From Bacteroidia bacterium (GTDB lineage: Bacteria; Bacteroidota; Bacteroidia; Palsa-965), in NCBI GenBank assembly GCA_023151315.1, contig JAKLJE010000033.1, positions 1-46,433 on the forward strand: a stretch of DNA of 46,433 bases. Direction: 5' to 3'. The position numbers and the translations under genes are program-made. Below, piece after piece: positions 7,738 to 17,241 of this stretch. The stretch's first letter is position 1. Every line of letters starts with the position of its first letter. The notes under the pieces were generated by a model. The model worked only from the letters and a program-made list of their open reading frames with translations. It was not told the DNA's origin and did no database searches.

Positions 7738-10077
7738 TCAGAATTTTACGGTCCATGACACGGATGGAATTAAAGGGAACAAAGAAACCTGCTTCAGCTT
7801 ACGGTTGCCGGAAGGATAATCCGTTGCGATGTAATAGAAAAACGGATTCTTTCGGTTGTACAAATTATAAACGCTGACTTCGAATGTGCGTTCCCAATAC
7901 TTCATGCTTCTGTGAAATTGAATTCCGGCGTCGAAACGATGATATGGAGCCATGCGGAAACTGTTTTTCTCGCCGTAATCACTTACGAACCACGGCCAGT
8001 TGTTTACTGAAATATCGGACTGACCGGCAACAGGATCGTGCTCATTGATCTGATACTCCGCCTGCGGTAAAGTAATTGCGCTGCCCGTACCGAATACCCA
8101 TGTCGCTGACAATGTTATATGATCATTGACTTTGTAAATGCCTACAAGAGAAATGTCATTGCGACGATCATATCGCGCGTAAAACTTCTTTCCGAAATTG
8201 ATGGAATCAAACTGCAGCTCGGTCCATGATAGTGTATAACCCACCCATCCGGTGAACTTTCCGAATTTCTTCTGTATCAGAAATTCTGCTCCATAACTCC
8301 ACGCTTGTCCGTTGGTCACGTTCTGTTCCCATTGAATTTCATCTCCTTCGGAAGGATCACCTACCAACAGGAAGCTCGCTCCATCTTTATAACCTAACAC
8401 ATCCTGAGAATGTTTGTAATACACCTCTGTTGAAAGCATCACTTTGTATTTCGGGATATCACGAGCATAACCTAATGCAACCTGCCATGATCTCTGCGGT
8501 TTTACATTGGCAGTTGCAGGCACCCACAAGTCTGTAGGCAATCCGATTCCGGTATTGGACAGTAAGTGCAGATACTGATTCATGATAGAGAAAGAAGCTT
8601 TCAATGCAGATTCGCGATCCAGCTTGAAACGTACTGCGGCACGTGGTTCAGGTCTCAGGTAGTTTTCTTTCTGGGTGTTGAAGTGACTCAGACGGAATCC
8701 GAGATTCACTTTCAGTCGTTCTGTGATTGACCAATCGTCCTCAACGTAAACTCCGCTTTCATAGGCTTCCAGAACACGCTGACTGAACTCATTCTCCTGC
8801 GCGTTGGAGCTCTTTACCACTATCGCGCTCGGACTGAAGCGATGGTACGTTGAAATCACACCAAACTTTATGTAATGATCCGGATTCGGAACAAAATCAA
8901 AATCATACTTTAATGAAAAATCACGTATTCCGGAAGAGTACTTCAATTCAAAAAAGTCCGTACCGTCTTTCATCTCATAACCGATATCAAGAACATAGTT
9001 TGTAAAAATGAAAGATGTGTTTGAGAAGAGTTTATCATTCCATTGGTGATTCCAACGCAACGTTGAAGTGGCATTTCCCCAACCCATTGAAGCTTTATCG
9101 CTGTAATCTCCATCTGCATTGAACTTTGCGTAGAATTTATCGCGACCGAAATATCCGCTCAGATAAAGACGATTCTTCGGATTGATTTCGTAATTCAGTT
9201 TAGCGTTGAAATCATGAAAGAAGTAACCGAATTTATTGTCTTCAGGTAAAAACGGATAAATCAACGCATCGATATACGTCCTACGTCCGCTCACGAGAAA
9301 AGAAGATTTCCCTTTGATAATCGGCCCTTCTAATGTTAACCGGGAAGAAATAAGTCCGATACCTGCCTCGCCGTGAAACTCCTGCTTGTTTCCTTCTTTC
9401 ATCTGCATCTCCAATACAGAAGACAATCTGCCTCCGTAACGCGCAGGAAATCCGCCTTTGGTCAATTCCACTGACTTCAATGCATCTCCATTGAAAATGG
9501 AGAAGAATCCGAATAAGTGATAAGCATTATATACAGTTGCATCATCAAGAATAATCAAGTTCTGATCCGTTCCGCCTCCACGAACATAAAATCCCGAACT
9601 TCCTTCGCTGCCGCTATGTACGCCCGGCATGAGTTGAACCACTTTCAACACATCTTTCTCTCCCAACAGAGCCGGAATGGTTTTGATCTGCTCCACCGGA
9701 ATTGAAATCTGGCTCATCTGTGTTCCGTCGCTGATTTTCTCGGTTTGCTCAGCGGTAACAGTAACAGTGTTCATCTGAAAAACGGCAAGGTCTACATTGA
9801 TCACGGTGTCCTTGGTGAGCTTGAACTTCACGTTATAGGGCTGATAACCCACATAAGTCACGAAAAAATCAACGCTGTCTGCCGGAATGGTAAGAGAATA
9901 GAATCCGTAGTTGTTAGTGATTGTTCCGGCCTTGGTTTTGGTGTTCACTACAGCAACACCCGGCAGATTTTCCATACTGCCTTTTTCACGAACGTAGCCG
10001 CTGATTGTATACTTCTGCTGAGCAGAAACTGAAACGGTCAACAACATTCCAATTGCTACCGATAGGATGTTTTTCAT
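7738..10077 (-). CDS. TonB-dependent receptor with CarboxypepD_reg-like domain
   Basis: Outer-membrane active transporter of 779 residues. A signal peptide (MKNILSVAIG..., cleavage near VSA-QQ) leads into a carboxypeptidase-regulatory-like Ig domain (about 20-100, GYVREKGSMENLPGVAV), a plug domain (FYVRGGGTDQNLIILDD, about 160-215) and a 22-strand barrel ending in an aromatic residue (S-W-T-V-K-F). It is not SusC-type: there is no SusD partner and the plug lacks the long SusC insert. The substrate cannot be told. The paired downstream DUF4249 lipoprotein suggests one transport unit. ATG 10077 is chosen because it directly starts the signal peptide. Confidence 0.93.
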   Translation of the reverse strand: MKNILSVAIGMLLTVSVSAQQKYTISGYVREKGSMENLPGVAVVNTKTKAGTITNNYGFYSLTIPADSVDFFVTYVGYQPYNVKFKLTKDTVINVDLAVFQMNTVTVTAEQTEKISDGTQMSQISIPVEQIKTIPALLGEKDVLKVVQLMPGVHSGSEGSSGFYVRGGGTDQNLIILDDATVYNAYHLFGFFSIFNGDALKSVELTKGGFPARYGGRLSSVLEMQMKEGNKQEFHGEAGIGLISSRLTLEGPIIKGKSSFLVSGRRTYIDALIYPFLPEDNKFGYFFHDFNAKLNYEINPKNRLYLSGYFGRDKFYAKFNADGDYSDKASMGWGNATSTLRWNHQWNDKLFSNTSFIFTNYVLDIGYEMKDGTDFFELKYSSGIRDFSLKYDFDFVPNPDHYIKFGVISTYHRFSPSAIVVKSSNAQENEFSQRVLEAYESGVYVEDDWSITERLKVNLGFRLSHFNTQKENYLRPEPRAAVRFKLDRESALKASFSIMNQYLHLLSNTGIGLPTDLWVPATANVKPQRSWQVALGYARDIPKYKVMLSTEVYYKHSQDVLGYKDGASFLLVGDPSEGDEIQWEQNVTNGQAWSYGAEFLIQKKFGKFTGWVGYTLSWTELQFDSINFGKKFYARYDRRNDISLVGIYKVNDHITLSATWVFGTGSAITLPQAEYQINEHDPVAGQSDISVNNWPWFVSDYGEKNSFRMAPYHRFDAGIQFHRSMKYWERTFEVSVYNLYNRKNPFFYYIATDYPSGNRKLKQVSLFPLIPSVSWTVKF

Positions 10078-10202
10078 ACGGGGCGAAAAATAAGTACAAT
10101 TCACGTCTTAAAGTCGTAGAATTTTCAAGTGGTTGCCTGATGAAAATAAGTGGTTATGAACAAGTGCTATTTCAGAGGGAATTCCGCATCTTTGTTCACC
10201 TT

Positions 10203-11465
10203 ATGTCCAAGCGAATTCTTATAAAAAACATTCGGCAACTCGTTCAGTTGCGAGACAATGCACCGGAGAAAGTCGCTGGTGCTGAAATGAGTGAACTACC
10301 TGTCCTTGAAGACGCATGGCTGGCAATTGATAACGGCCTTATTGCAGATTACGGATCCATGGAAGAATTTCCGGGGATTTCTGATTGGAACAGTCTGGAA
10401 ATTATTGATGCCAATGAAGGACTTGTGATGCCTGCATTTGTTGATTCGCATACACACATCGTTTATGCAGGTTCGCGTGAAGGTGAGTTTGTTGACAGAA
10501 TTCGAGGACTCAGTTATGAAGATATCGCAGCACGAGGCGGCGGAATCCTGAATTCTGCCAAGAAGCTGCGCGCTACCTCAGAAGATGAGCTTTACGAGCA
10601 AGCTGCTGGCAGGATACGTGAAGTGATGCTGCTTGGTACAGGTGCTATTGAAATCAAAAGCGGTTACGGTCTCGATATGGAAAGCGAGCTGAAAATGCTG
10701 CGCGTTATCCATCGACTGAAAGATAATTTCCCTCTGAACATCAAAGCAACTTTCCTCGGAGCTCATGCAGTTCCGGTGGAGTTCAAGGATAATAAGCGCG
10801 GTTATATTCAGCATCTCATCAATGATATGATGCCTGCAATAGCGAAGGAGCAACTTGCGGATTACTGCGATGTTTTCTGCGAGCGTAACTATTTCACACA
10901 GGAAGAAACCATTGAAATACTTGAAGCGGCAAAAAAATACGGTATGAAACCCCGCATTCATGCCAATCAGCTCAGTAATTCGGGAGGAGTTCAGGCAGGA
11001 GTTCAGGTGGGCGCTTTGAGCGTGGATCATTTGGAATATGTAGGTGATGAAGAAATTTCCGCACTGAAAAACAGCGATGTTATGCCTACATTATTGCCCG
11101 GCGCAGCATTCTTCCTCGGACTTCCCTACCCTCCGGCTCGAAAAATGATTGATGCAGGTTTACCCGTTGCAGTTGCAAGCGATTTTAATCCGGGAAGTTC
11201 ACCAAGCGGTAACATGATGCAGATGCTGAGTCTGGTTTGTGTTACGCACAAAATGACTCCCGAAGAAGCGATTAATGCCGCAACAATCAATACTGCATAT
11301 GCAATGGAACTGAGCAATTCACACGGTTCAATTACACGTGGCAAAGCAGCTTCCCTCATCATTACAAAACCGGTTCCGTCAGTAGCGTATTTGCCGTATT
11401 ATTTCGGACAGAATATGATTGAACAGGTAATTATAAATGGTAATATCATTTCTAATTCAAACTGA
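10203..11465 (+). CDS. hutI: Imidazolonepropionase
   Basis: Third step of histidine degradation: hydrolyses 4-imidazolone-5-propanoate to N-formimino-glutamate. An amidohydrolase-family enzyme of 420 residues with the metal-binding F-V-D-S-H-T-H-I-V-Y-A-G motif, R-G-L-S-Y and G-G-G-I, the E-I-K-S-G-Y-G-L motif, the histidine in F-L-G-A-H-A-V-P, and the catalytic aspartate in V-A-S-D-F-N-P-G-S. The ATG at 10203 gives the standard length; an upstream frame extension is not conserved in the family. A weak -7-like CATCTTTG lies at 10187-10194. The next gene, 38 bases on, performs the next steps, so the two are an operon. hutH and hutU are not in the window. Confidence 0.96.
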   Translation: MSKRILIKNIRQLVQLRDNAPEKVAGAEMSELPVLEDAWLAIDNGLIADYGSMEEFPGISDWNSLEIIDANEGLVMPAFVDSHTHIVYAGSREGEFVDRIRGLSYEDIAARGGGILNSAKKLRATSEDELYEQAAGRIREVMLLGTGAIEIKSGYGLDMESELKMLRVIHRLKDNFPLNIKATFLGAHAVPVEFKDNKRGYIQHLINDMMPAIAKEQLADYCDVFCERNYFTQEETIEILEAAKKYGMKPRIHANQLSNSGGVQAGVQVGALSVDHLEYVGDEEISALKNSDVMPTLLPGAAFFLGLPYPPARKMIDAGLPVAVASDFNPGSSPSGNMMQMLSLVCVTHKMTPEEAINAATINTAYAMELSNSHGSITRGKAASLIITKPVPSVAYLPYYFGQNMIEQVIINGNIISNSN

Positions 11466-11503
11466 ATTATTCAGAAAAGACAACATCTCATTACTTCCAT
11501 TAT

Positions 11504-13168
11504 ATGAAACAAATCATCGAGTGCGTTCCGAATTTTTCCGAAGGACGCGACATGAATATCATCAAGCAGATTACTGATGCCATTGAATCTGTTGAAGGCG
11601 TTCGACTTCTCAATGTAGATCCGGGCAAGGCCACAAACAGAACCGTTGTAACGTTTGTTGGTGAGCCGAAGCTGGTTTGCGAAGCGGCTTTCCGTGCTAT
11701 TCAAATTGCCGGAGAACTCATTGACATGAGCAAGCATAAAGGTGAACATCCGCGTATGGGCGCAACTGATGTTTGTCCTTTGATTCCGATCTCCGGAATT
11801 ACAATGGAAGAAACCGCAAAGTATGCACAGGAATTGGGTGCACGTGTGGGCAAAGAATTGAATCTGCCTGTATATCTCTACGAAGCAGCACAACCGAATA
11901 AAGATCGTAACAACCTTTCCATCATCCGTGCGGGTGAGTACGAAGGATTCTTCAAGAAAATCAAACTTCCGGAATGGAAACCGGATTTCGGTCCTGCGGA
12001 ATTCGATGCGAAACGCGGTGCAAGCGTAATCGGCGCACGCGATTTTCTCGTTGCTTACAATGTAAATCTCAACACAACTTCCACTCGACGCGCAAACGCC
12101 ATTGCATTCGATGTACGCGAAGCAGGTCGTACCGAGAAAGACGCGAAAGGAAATATCATTAAGCAAACACCGGGTTCACTGAAATGTGTAAAAGCGATTG
12201 GCTGGTTTATTGAAGAATACGGCATTGCACAGATTTCTATGAACTTGACGAACATTTCCGTTACACCGGTACACATTGCTTTTGATGAAGTCTGTCGCCG
12301 TGCTGATGCAAGAGGTATTCGCGTTACAGGATCTGAACTTGTAGGTTTGGTTCCATTGAATTCCATGCTGGAAGCGGGACGCTATTTCCTTCGCAAACAA
12401 CAACGTTCTGTCGGAGTTTCAGAAAGCGAACTGATCAAGATCGCAGTGAAATCACTCGGACTTGATGAACTCGGTCCGTTCAAACCTGAAGAACGTATCA
12501 TTGAATATATGCTTCGTGACAAAGCAGATTCCCGACTTGTGAGCATGACAGTTGCCGGATTTGCAGACGAAACTGCGAGTGAAAGTCCTGCGCCTGGCGG
12601 TGGTTCCATTTCTGCTTACATGGGTGCTTTAGGTGCTGCATTGGCTACGATGGTTGCGAATCTTTCATCACACAAACGAGGATGGGATGAACGCTGGGAA
12701 GAGTTTTCTGATTGCGCTGAGAAAGGACAGAAATATCAGGCTGAATTGATTCGTTTGGTTGATGAGGATACAAAATCGTTCAATCACATCATGGCTGCTT
12801 TCGGATTGCCGAAAGGAAATGATGAAGAAAAGGCTGCACGAACCAAAGCAATTCAGGACGCAACGAAGTATGCTACCGAAGTTCCATTCAAAGTAATGCA
12901 AGCCGCATTCGATTCAATGGAAGTGATCAAAGCGATGGCTGAAACAGGTAATCCGAACTCTGTTACCGATGCGGGCGTGGGAGCGTTAGCGGCACGTTCC
13001 GCTGTTATGGGCGCATTCCTGAATGTGAAGATCAATGCGGCCGGACTAACCGACAAAGCTTTTGCATCAGACATCATTGCCCGCGGACAAAAAATTCAGG
13101 AGCAGGCAATGGCGAAGGAGACAGAGATCCTGACAATAGTCAACAGCGAGATCAACCGAACCACTTAA
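11504..13168 (+). CDS. ftcD: Bifunctional glutamate formimidoyltransferase / formimidoyl-THF cyclodeaminase
   Basis: Transfers the formimino group from formiminoglutamate to tetrahydrofolate, giving glutamate, then cyclises it with loss of ammonia to methenyl-THF. The 554 residues cover both activities: transferase N and C subdomains (about 1-330, beginning IIECVPNFSEGRD and containing HKGEHPRMGATDVCPLIPI) and a helical cyclodeaminase domain (about 345-554, with SESPAPGGGSISAYMGALG). This is the fused form also known from animals. It follows hutI closely and completes the histidine route through N-formiminoglutamate. Confidence 0.96.
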   Translation: MKQIIECVPNFSEGRDMNIIKQITDAIESVEGVRLLNVDPGKATNRTVVTFVGEPKLVCEAAFRAIQIAGELIDMSKHKGEHPRMGATDVCPLIPISGITMEETAKYAQELGARVGKELNLPVYLYEAAQPNKDRNNLSIIRAGEYEGFFKKIKLPEWKPDFGPAEFDAKRGASVIGARDFLVAYNVNLNTTSTRRANAIAFDVREAGRTEKDAKGNIIKQTPGSLKCVKAIGWFIEEYGIAQISMNLTNISVTPVHIAFDEVCRRADARGIRVTGSELVGLVPLNSMLEAGRYFLRKQQRSVGVSESELIKIAVKSLGLDELGPFKPEERIIEYMLRDKADSRLVSMTVAGFADETASESPAPGGGSISAYMGALGAALATMVANLSSHKRGWDERWEEFSDCAEKGQKYQAELIRLVDEDTKSFNHIMAAFGLPKGNDEEKAARTKAIQDATKYATEVPFKVMQAAFDSMEVIKAMAETGNPNSVTDAGVGALAARSAVMGAFLNVKINAAGLTDKAFASDIIARGQKIQEQAMAKETEILTIVNSEINRTT

Positions 13169-13187
13169 AAGGTTCAGATAACATTTC

Positions 13188-15518
13188 ATGGGCACGTCCC
13201 GTTTAACGAGTATGGGACGCATCAAGCAGTTCATCAGTAAATACCCTGCATTGGGAAGAGTGATCTACTTCTTCCCGGTTCAGTTGGTGCTTGTGCAGCT
13301 GAAAAAGAATCCCGCTCTCATTTTATTCTGGCTCATCCTGACCGGGTTTGTAACAGGAAAGATTGCTGCCAAATATGGTATTCCATTGTTGTTCGTCGAT
13401 CCGGAATATCTGGGACAAGTTGGTTTTCTGTCGTTCTTCATCATCGGGTTCGCCTGCGGAGGATTCATTATGGCGTACCAGATTTCCTGCTACATACATA
13501 ATGCCTTTCGATTTCCGTTTCTCGCAACGGTAAGTCGACCATTCGTGAAGTTCTGCATGAACAACATGATCATTCCCGGTGCATTCATTATCGTTTACAC
13601 TTGGCGCATAATCGACTTTCTGCTTCGAGAACCTGTTTCGGGCGGACAAATACTCGCGGATCTGTCCGGATTCTATTTGGGAGGAACCGTTTTTATTTCA
13701 GTTTCACTATTCTACTTCTTCAAAGCCGGAAAAGATCTTTCTCAAATGTTCGGCTTAAAGGAGAAGTCAGGTGCCAACAAAGTGAAACGCCTGATGATGT
13801 TCCGTGATCCTAAACTGAAGAAACTCAGCTGGAGACAGATTCATGCAGGTAAAGAAGCGAGAGACTGGCATGTTGAGACTTATTTCATCTCATTTTTCAG
13901 AATTCGTCGCGCCCGTCCGTTTGAACATTACGACAAAGAATTACTCAATCGTGTGTTCAGACAAAATCATGGTCGTGCAGTGATCTTTCATGTTGTTGTA
14001 ATTGCAACATTGTTGATATTCGGCCTGCTGCGCGATTTTCGTTTCGTAATGATTCCTGCCGGAGCAAGCATATTTCTGCTCTTTACGTTGTATCTGATGT
14101 TTACAGGAATTCTTAACACGTGGTTCAGAGGCTGGACAACATTGGTAAGCGTAATTCTGATTCTCATACTGAACTGGGCCGCTCAATTCAGCATCTTCGG
14201 AACTCATACGCAAGCGTACGGTCTCGATTATTCTAAGGAAAAAGTCAATTATACTTCAGAACATATCAATGCACTGGCCAACGATAAAGCAATTTTCACT
14301 CAGGATTCTTTGAAAACCATTGCGATGCTGGAGAACTGGCATCGCAGAAACGCAACTCCGGAAAATCCGAAGCCTAAATTGACCTTGATGACATGCAGTG
14401 GTGGCGGCATACGATCTTCGCTATGGACGTTCTATACCATGCGTTATCTCGATAGCCTGACGAATGGAGCATTCATGAAAAGCAATGCGCTTATTTGCGG
14501 ATCATCAGGAGGAATGGTTGGAGCAGCTTATTACCGCGAATTGTATCTGAGAGATCAGAACAATGAAGATCACGCACGGTTTGAACCTTCACATCTCGAA
14601 AACATCAGCGCTGATTTGCTGAACCCTGTGGCATTCTCAGTGGCAGTAAATGACTGGTTCCTGCCCTTACGAAAATTCGAATACAAAGGAAGTTCATACA
14701 GCATGAATCGTGCATTCGCTTTTGAAGATGCCATGCATGCTGCTACAGGCTATGTCCTCGACAAGCAGATGAAAGATTATCGTTTGCCTGAAGAACAAGC
14801 AGTAATTCCAACAATGATTCTGGCTCCGACCGTTGTGAATGACGGACGTAAAATGATCATTAGTTCACAATCTGTTTCATGGTTGATTTCCGCCGGAAAC
14901 AATAGCGCGATCAATTGCAACTTCAATGCAGATGCATTTGAATTCAGCCGGCTTTTTCAGGAACAAAAACCCGAAGAACTTCGATTCTCATCAGCGTTGC
15001 GCATGAGTGCTACATTCCCGTACATCACACCGCTTACTGAACTGCCAACACAACCTGAGATTGAAGTGTTTGATGCCGGAATGCGCGACAACATTGGCAC
15101 GGAAAACATTCTTCGGTTTATGTATGTTTTCAGTGATTGGATAAACACACATACTTCCGGAGTCGTGGTGGTTTCCACGCGCGACAAGAAAAAAGTACGG
15201 GACATACCTGATGATGGAGGTGGAAACACCATATTCCGTTCGCTGACAAAACCGATCAGCAGCTTCTATGGAAATCTGTTCGGTGTACAGGATTACAACC
15301 ACGACTTCGAAATTCAACTTGCTGATTCATGGCTGAACGTACCGTTGGACATTCTCGATTTCGAATTGAAAAATGAAGAACCGGATATCATTGCACTCAG
15401 CTGGCATTTAACAGAACGTGAGAAGCAACGTACTTATTCCTGCATCAATGTGGCAAACAATCATGCCAACGCGTTACGTTACGCATCCTTGCAGAAAGGT
15501 TCCGTTCACCAACCGTAA
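13188..15518 (+). CDS. Membrane-anchored patatin-like phospholipase
   Basis: Protein of 776 residues with two parts. The N-terminal 340 residues hold about seven membrane segments (near 42-60, 78-98, 124-145, 158-178, 264-280, 286-308, 315-337). The C-terminal half is a patatin-like lipase: oxyanion loop GGGIR (405-409), nucleophile in GSSGG (Ser440), and the dyad aspartate in DAG (629-631). It probably hydrolyses membrane lipid acyl esters; substrate is unknown. It starts 19 bases after ftcD, but a link with histidine breakdown is not implied. A second ATG at 13212 is an alternative start. The 3' end overlaps the convergent glycosyltransferase gene by 13 bases. Confidence 0.85.
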   Translation: MGTSRLTSMGRIKQFISKYPALGRVIYFFPVQLVLVQLKKNPALILFWLILTGFVTGKIAAKYGIPLLFVDPEYLGQVGFLSFFIIGFACGGFIMAYQISCYIHNAFRFPFLATVSRPFVKFCMNNMIIPGAFIIVYTWRIIDFLLREPVSGGQILADLSGFYLGGTVFISVSLFYFFKAGKDLSQMFGLKEKSGANKVKRLMMFRDPKLKKLSWRQIHAGKEARDWHVETYFISFFRIRRARPFEHYDKELLNRVFRQNHGRAVIFHVVVIATLLIFGLLRDFRFVMIPAGASIFLLFTLYLMFTGILNTWFRGWTTLVSVILILILNWAAQFSIFGTHTQAYGLDYSKEKVNYTSEHINALANDKAIFTQDSLKTIAMLENWHRRNATPENPKPKLTLMTCSGGGIRSSLWTFYTMRYLDSLTNGAFMKSNALICGSSGGMVGAAYYRELYLRDQNNEDHARFEPSHLENISADLLNPVAFSVAVNDWFLPLRKFEYKGSSYSMNRAFAFEDAMHAATGYVLDKQMKDYRLPEEQAVIPTMILAPTVVNDGRKMIISSQSVSWLISAGNNSAINCNFNADAFEFSRLFQEQKPEELRFSSALRMSATFPYITPLTELPTQPEIEVFDAGMRDNIGTENILRFMYVFSDWINTHTSGVVVVSTRDKKKVRDIPDDGGGNTIFRSLTKPISSFYGNLFGVQDYNHDFEIQLADSWLNVPLDILDFELKNEEPDIIALSWHLTEREKQRTYSCINVANNHANALRYASLQKGSVHQP

Positions 15519-17236
15519 ACTTTCAGGAGATATCTCTTTTTCTCACGTGTGGCGCGTGTAGACGGATTCAGAAATTCCGGTGTAAGAAATTGTACACCGA
15601 AATGCTTGTACTCTTCATAAGTGGAGAAGCTGCAAGGTGAATTAATGATCGCGTTGTAACCTTCCTGATCGGTATAAATGTAAATTGTATCGTAAACATT
15701 CAGTGCACGATTGATCTGTACGGAATCCAAGCCGATGTAGTTCGCAGTTACTCCACTGTAAAAATCAATAGAATGTTCGAATGTATTGCTGCTGATGAAA
15801 TATTCTTTTTCCTTCAATCCCAATGATGCAATCGTTCTTCCAGCGGCATTGCTAGACTGATACTTCAGCAGTTCAGGATAGAACCAGGAAAAACCGACAA
15901 AATAGCAACCGATTAATGCTGCCAGCAATGGAAGAATAATGCGTTCCGTTATTGTCTTTCTCGCAAACAGAAAAGCAAACATGGCAATCAGCATCAGCAA
16001 TGCAATCAACCAAGTAAATATCGGCGCTTCAGGAAAGATGTATCCGATGATGAGGAATGAAATACAAGTCAGCAATACTGCGCTCAGTATGTACAAACCT
16101 GCAATTGTAACAGCGAGTTGCTTTCTCGCAGCATGGATCACATCAGCAACAAGAAAACGCGCAGCTATTATTGCAGCCAGAGGAAAAGTAACATAGATGT
16201 AATGCGGCAACTTGTACTTCGACAAACTCAGAGCTGTGAAAATCAAAATAAATCCGCCGGTGGCAAATGCTTCGTTCAGATAACCGGATTTGAAACGTGA
16301 TCGGAACAGTACAATGAGATTTTTACCCAATCCAAGAACGGTTAAGATGCTCCATGGGAAGAATGCCCAAAGGAAAGTATGTGTAAAGAAGAGATTGGTT
16401 GCTCCGTTATCAAACTTTGTTCCCCACTCGCTGTCGCCGGTTATTCTGCCGAAACTCTGCGTCCAGAAATAAAATTCAAGACCGGAAACACCCGTTTGTC
16501 CATTCACAGTTCTTTCTGGATGTAAATCATATTGATGATAAAGACCGATACACATTGGAGCGATAACAGCAGCAACAACCGCGAGTCCGATCAGCCATTG
16601 CCAACGGAAAAAATTTACCCACTGACGTTTGTAAGCAAACTCACAACTCAGTGCCATTACCGGCATTACAATCCCAAGCGGGCCTTTGGATAACATTGCC
16701 AATCCGACTCCCATAAAACCGAGAATAAGACTGCGCCAGGATTTCGTCTTCACATACAGCATGATTTGCCACAGCGAGAAAGCGAATGAACCCATCAAAA
16801 GCGTATCGGTTCTTACATCATTCATCATGATGAAAAATCCTAAACAAGATGCAACCATTAATCCTGCGAGTGCAGAAGTAACGCGATCATAAATGAGTTG
16901 TGCTAAACGGATGGTTGACCATACCGCAAGTATTCCGAAAAGAAATGAAGGAAGTTTATAAGCGAAATTGGAAACTCCGATCAGCATCATGCTGAAAGAC
17001 GACAACCAGAAAAGAAGCGGAGGTTTATCGAGGTAATGGTCATGACGATTGTGAAGTTCAAGCCAATTATCACTACCAAGCATTTCACGTGACATGGACG
17101 CGTACTGAGCTGCATCAACATCCATCACATCCACCAATAAACCGGGAATGTAAACGATGAAGAATACAACAGTGAAAAGTGTCAGTAGCCGCGGACTGAT
17201 ACTGAAACTCTTATCGTGCTGCAGCTCTGTGTTCAT
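15506..17236 (-). CDS. GT39/ArnT-like polyprenyl-linked glycosyltransferase
   Basis: Multi-pass membrane glycosyltransferase of 576 residues. The first periplasmic loop holds the acidic motif D-V-D-A-A-Q-Y-A with S-R-E-M, and then H-Y-L-D-K-P-P-L-L-F-W, both typical of the ArnT/PMT (GT39, PF13231-like) fold; M-L-S-K-G-P-L-G marks a further conserved loop. About eleven hydrophobic segments follow, then a C-terminal periplasmic domain. The acceptor could be lipid A, glycan or protein; it cannot be told here. It starts 5 bases after the E1 dehydrogenase stop, so it is probably the second gene of that transcript, though with no obvious functional link. Confidence 0.85.
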   Translation of the reverse strand: MNTELQHDKSFSISPRLLTLFTVVFFIVYIPGLLVDVMDVDAAQYASMSREMLGSDNWLELHNRHDHYLDKPPLLFWLSSFSMMLIGVSNFAYKLPSFLFGILAVWSTIRLAQLIYDRVTSALAGLMVASCLGFFIMMNDVRTDTLLMGSFAFSLWQIMLYVKTKSWRSLILGFMGVGLAMLSKGPLGIVMPVMALSCEFAYKRQWVNFFRWQWLIGLAVVAAVIAPMCIGLYHQYDLHPERTVNGQTGVSGLEFYFWTQSFGRITGDSEWGTKFDNGATNLFFTHTFLWAFFPWSILTVLGLGKNLIVLFRSRFKSGYLNEAFATGGFILIFTALSLSKYKLPHYIYVTFPLAAIIAARFLVADVIHAARKQLAVTIAGLYILSAVLLTCISFLIIGYIFPEAPIFTWLIALLMLIAMFAFLFARKTITERIILPLLAALIGCYFVGFSWFYPELLKYQSSNAAGRTIASLGLKEKEYFISSNTFEHSIDFYSGVTANYIGLDSVQINRALNVYDTIYIYTDQEGYNAIINSPCSFSTYEEYKHFGVQFLTPEFLNPSTRATREKKRYLLKVYGW

Positions 17237-17241
17237 ACCGT

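Noticed and set aside
10005-10202. Sixty-six codon extension of hutI
   Set aside because: It overlaps the divergent TonB receptor gene and its upstream region and is not family-like; ATG 10203 gives the usual length.
12055-12609. Long open frames antisense to ftcD
   Set aside because: They are frame shadows of a strongly coding gene, with no start signals and no recognisable protein pattern.
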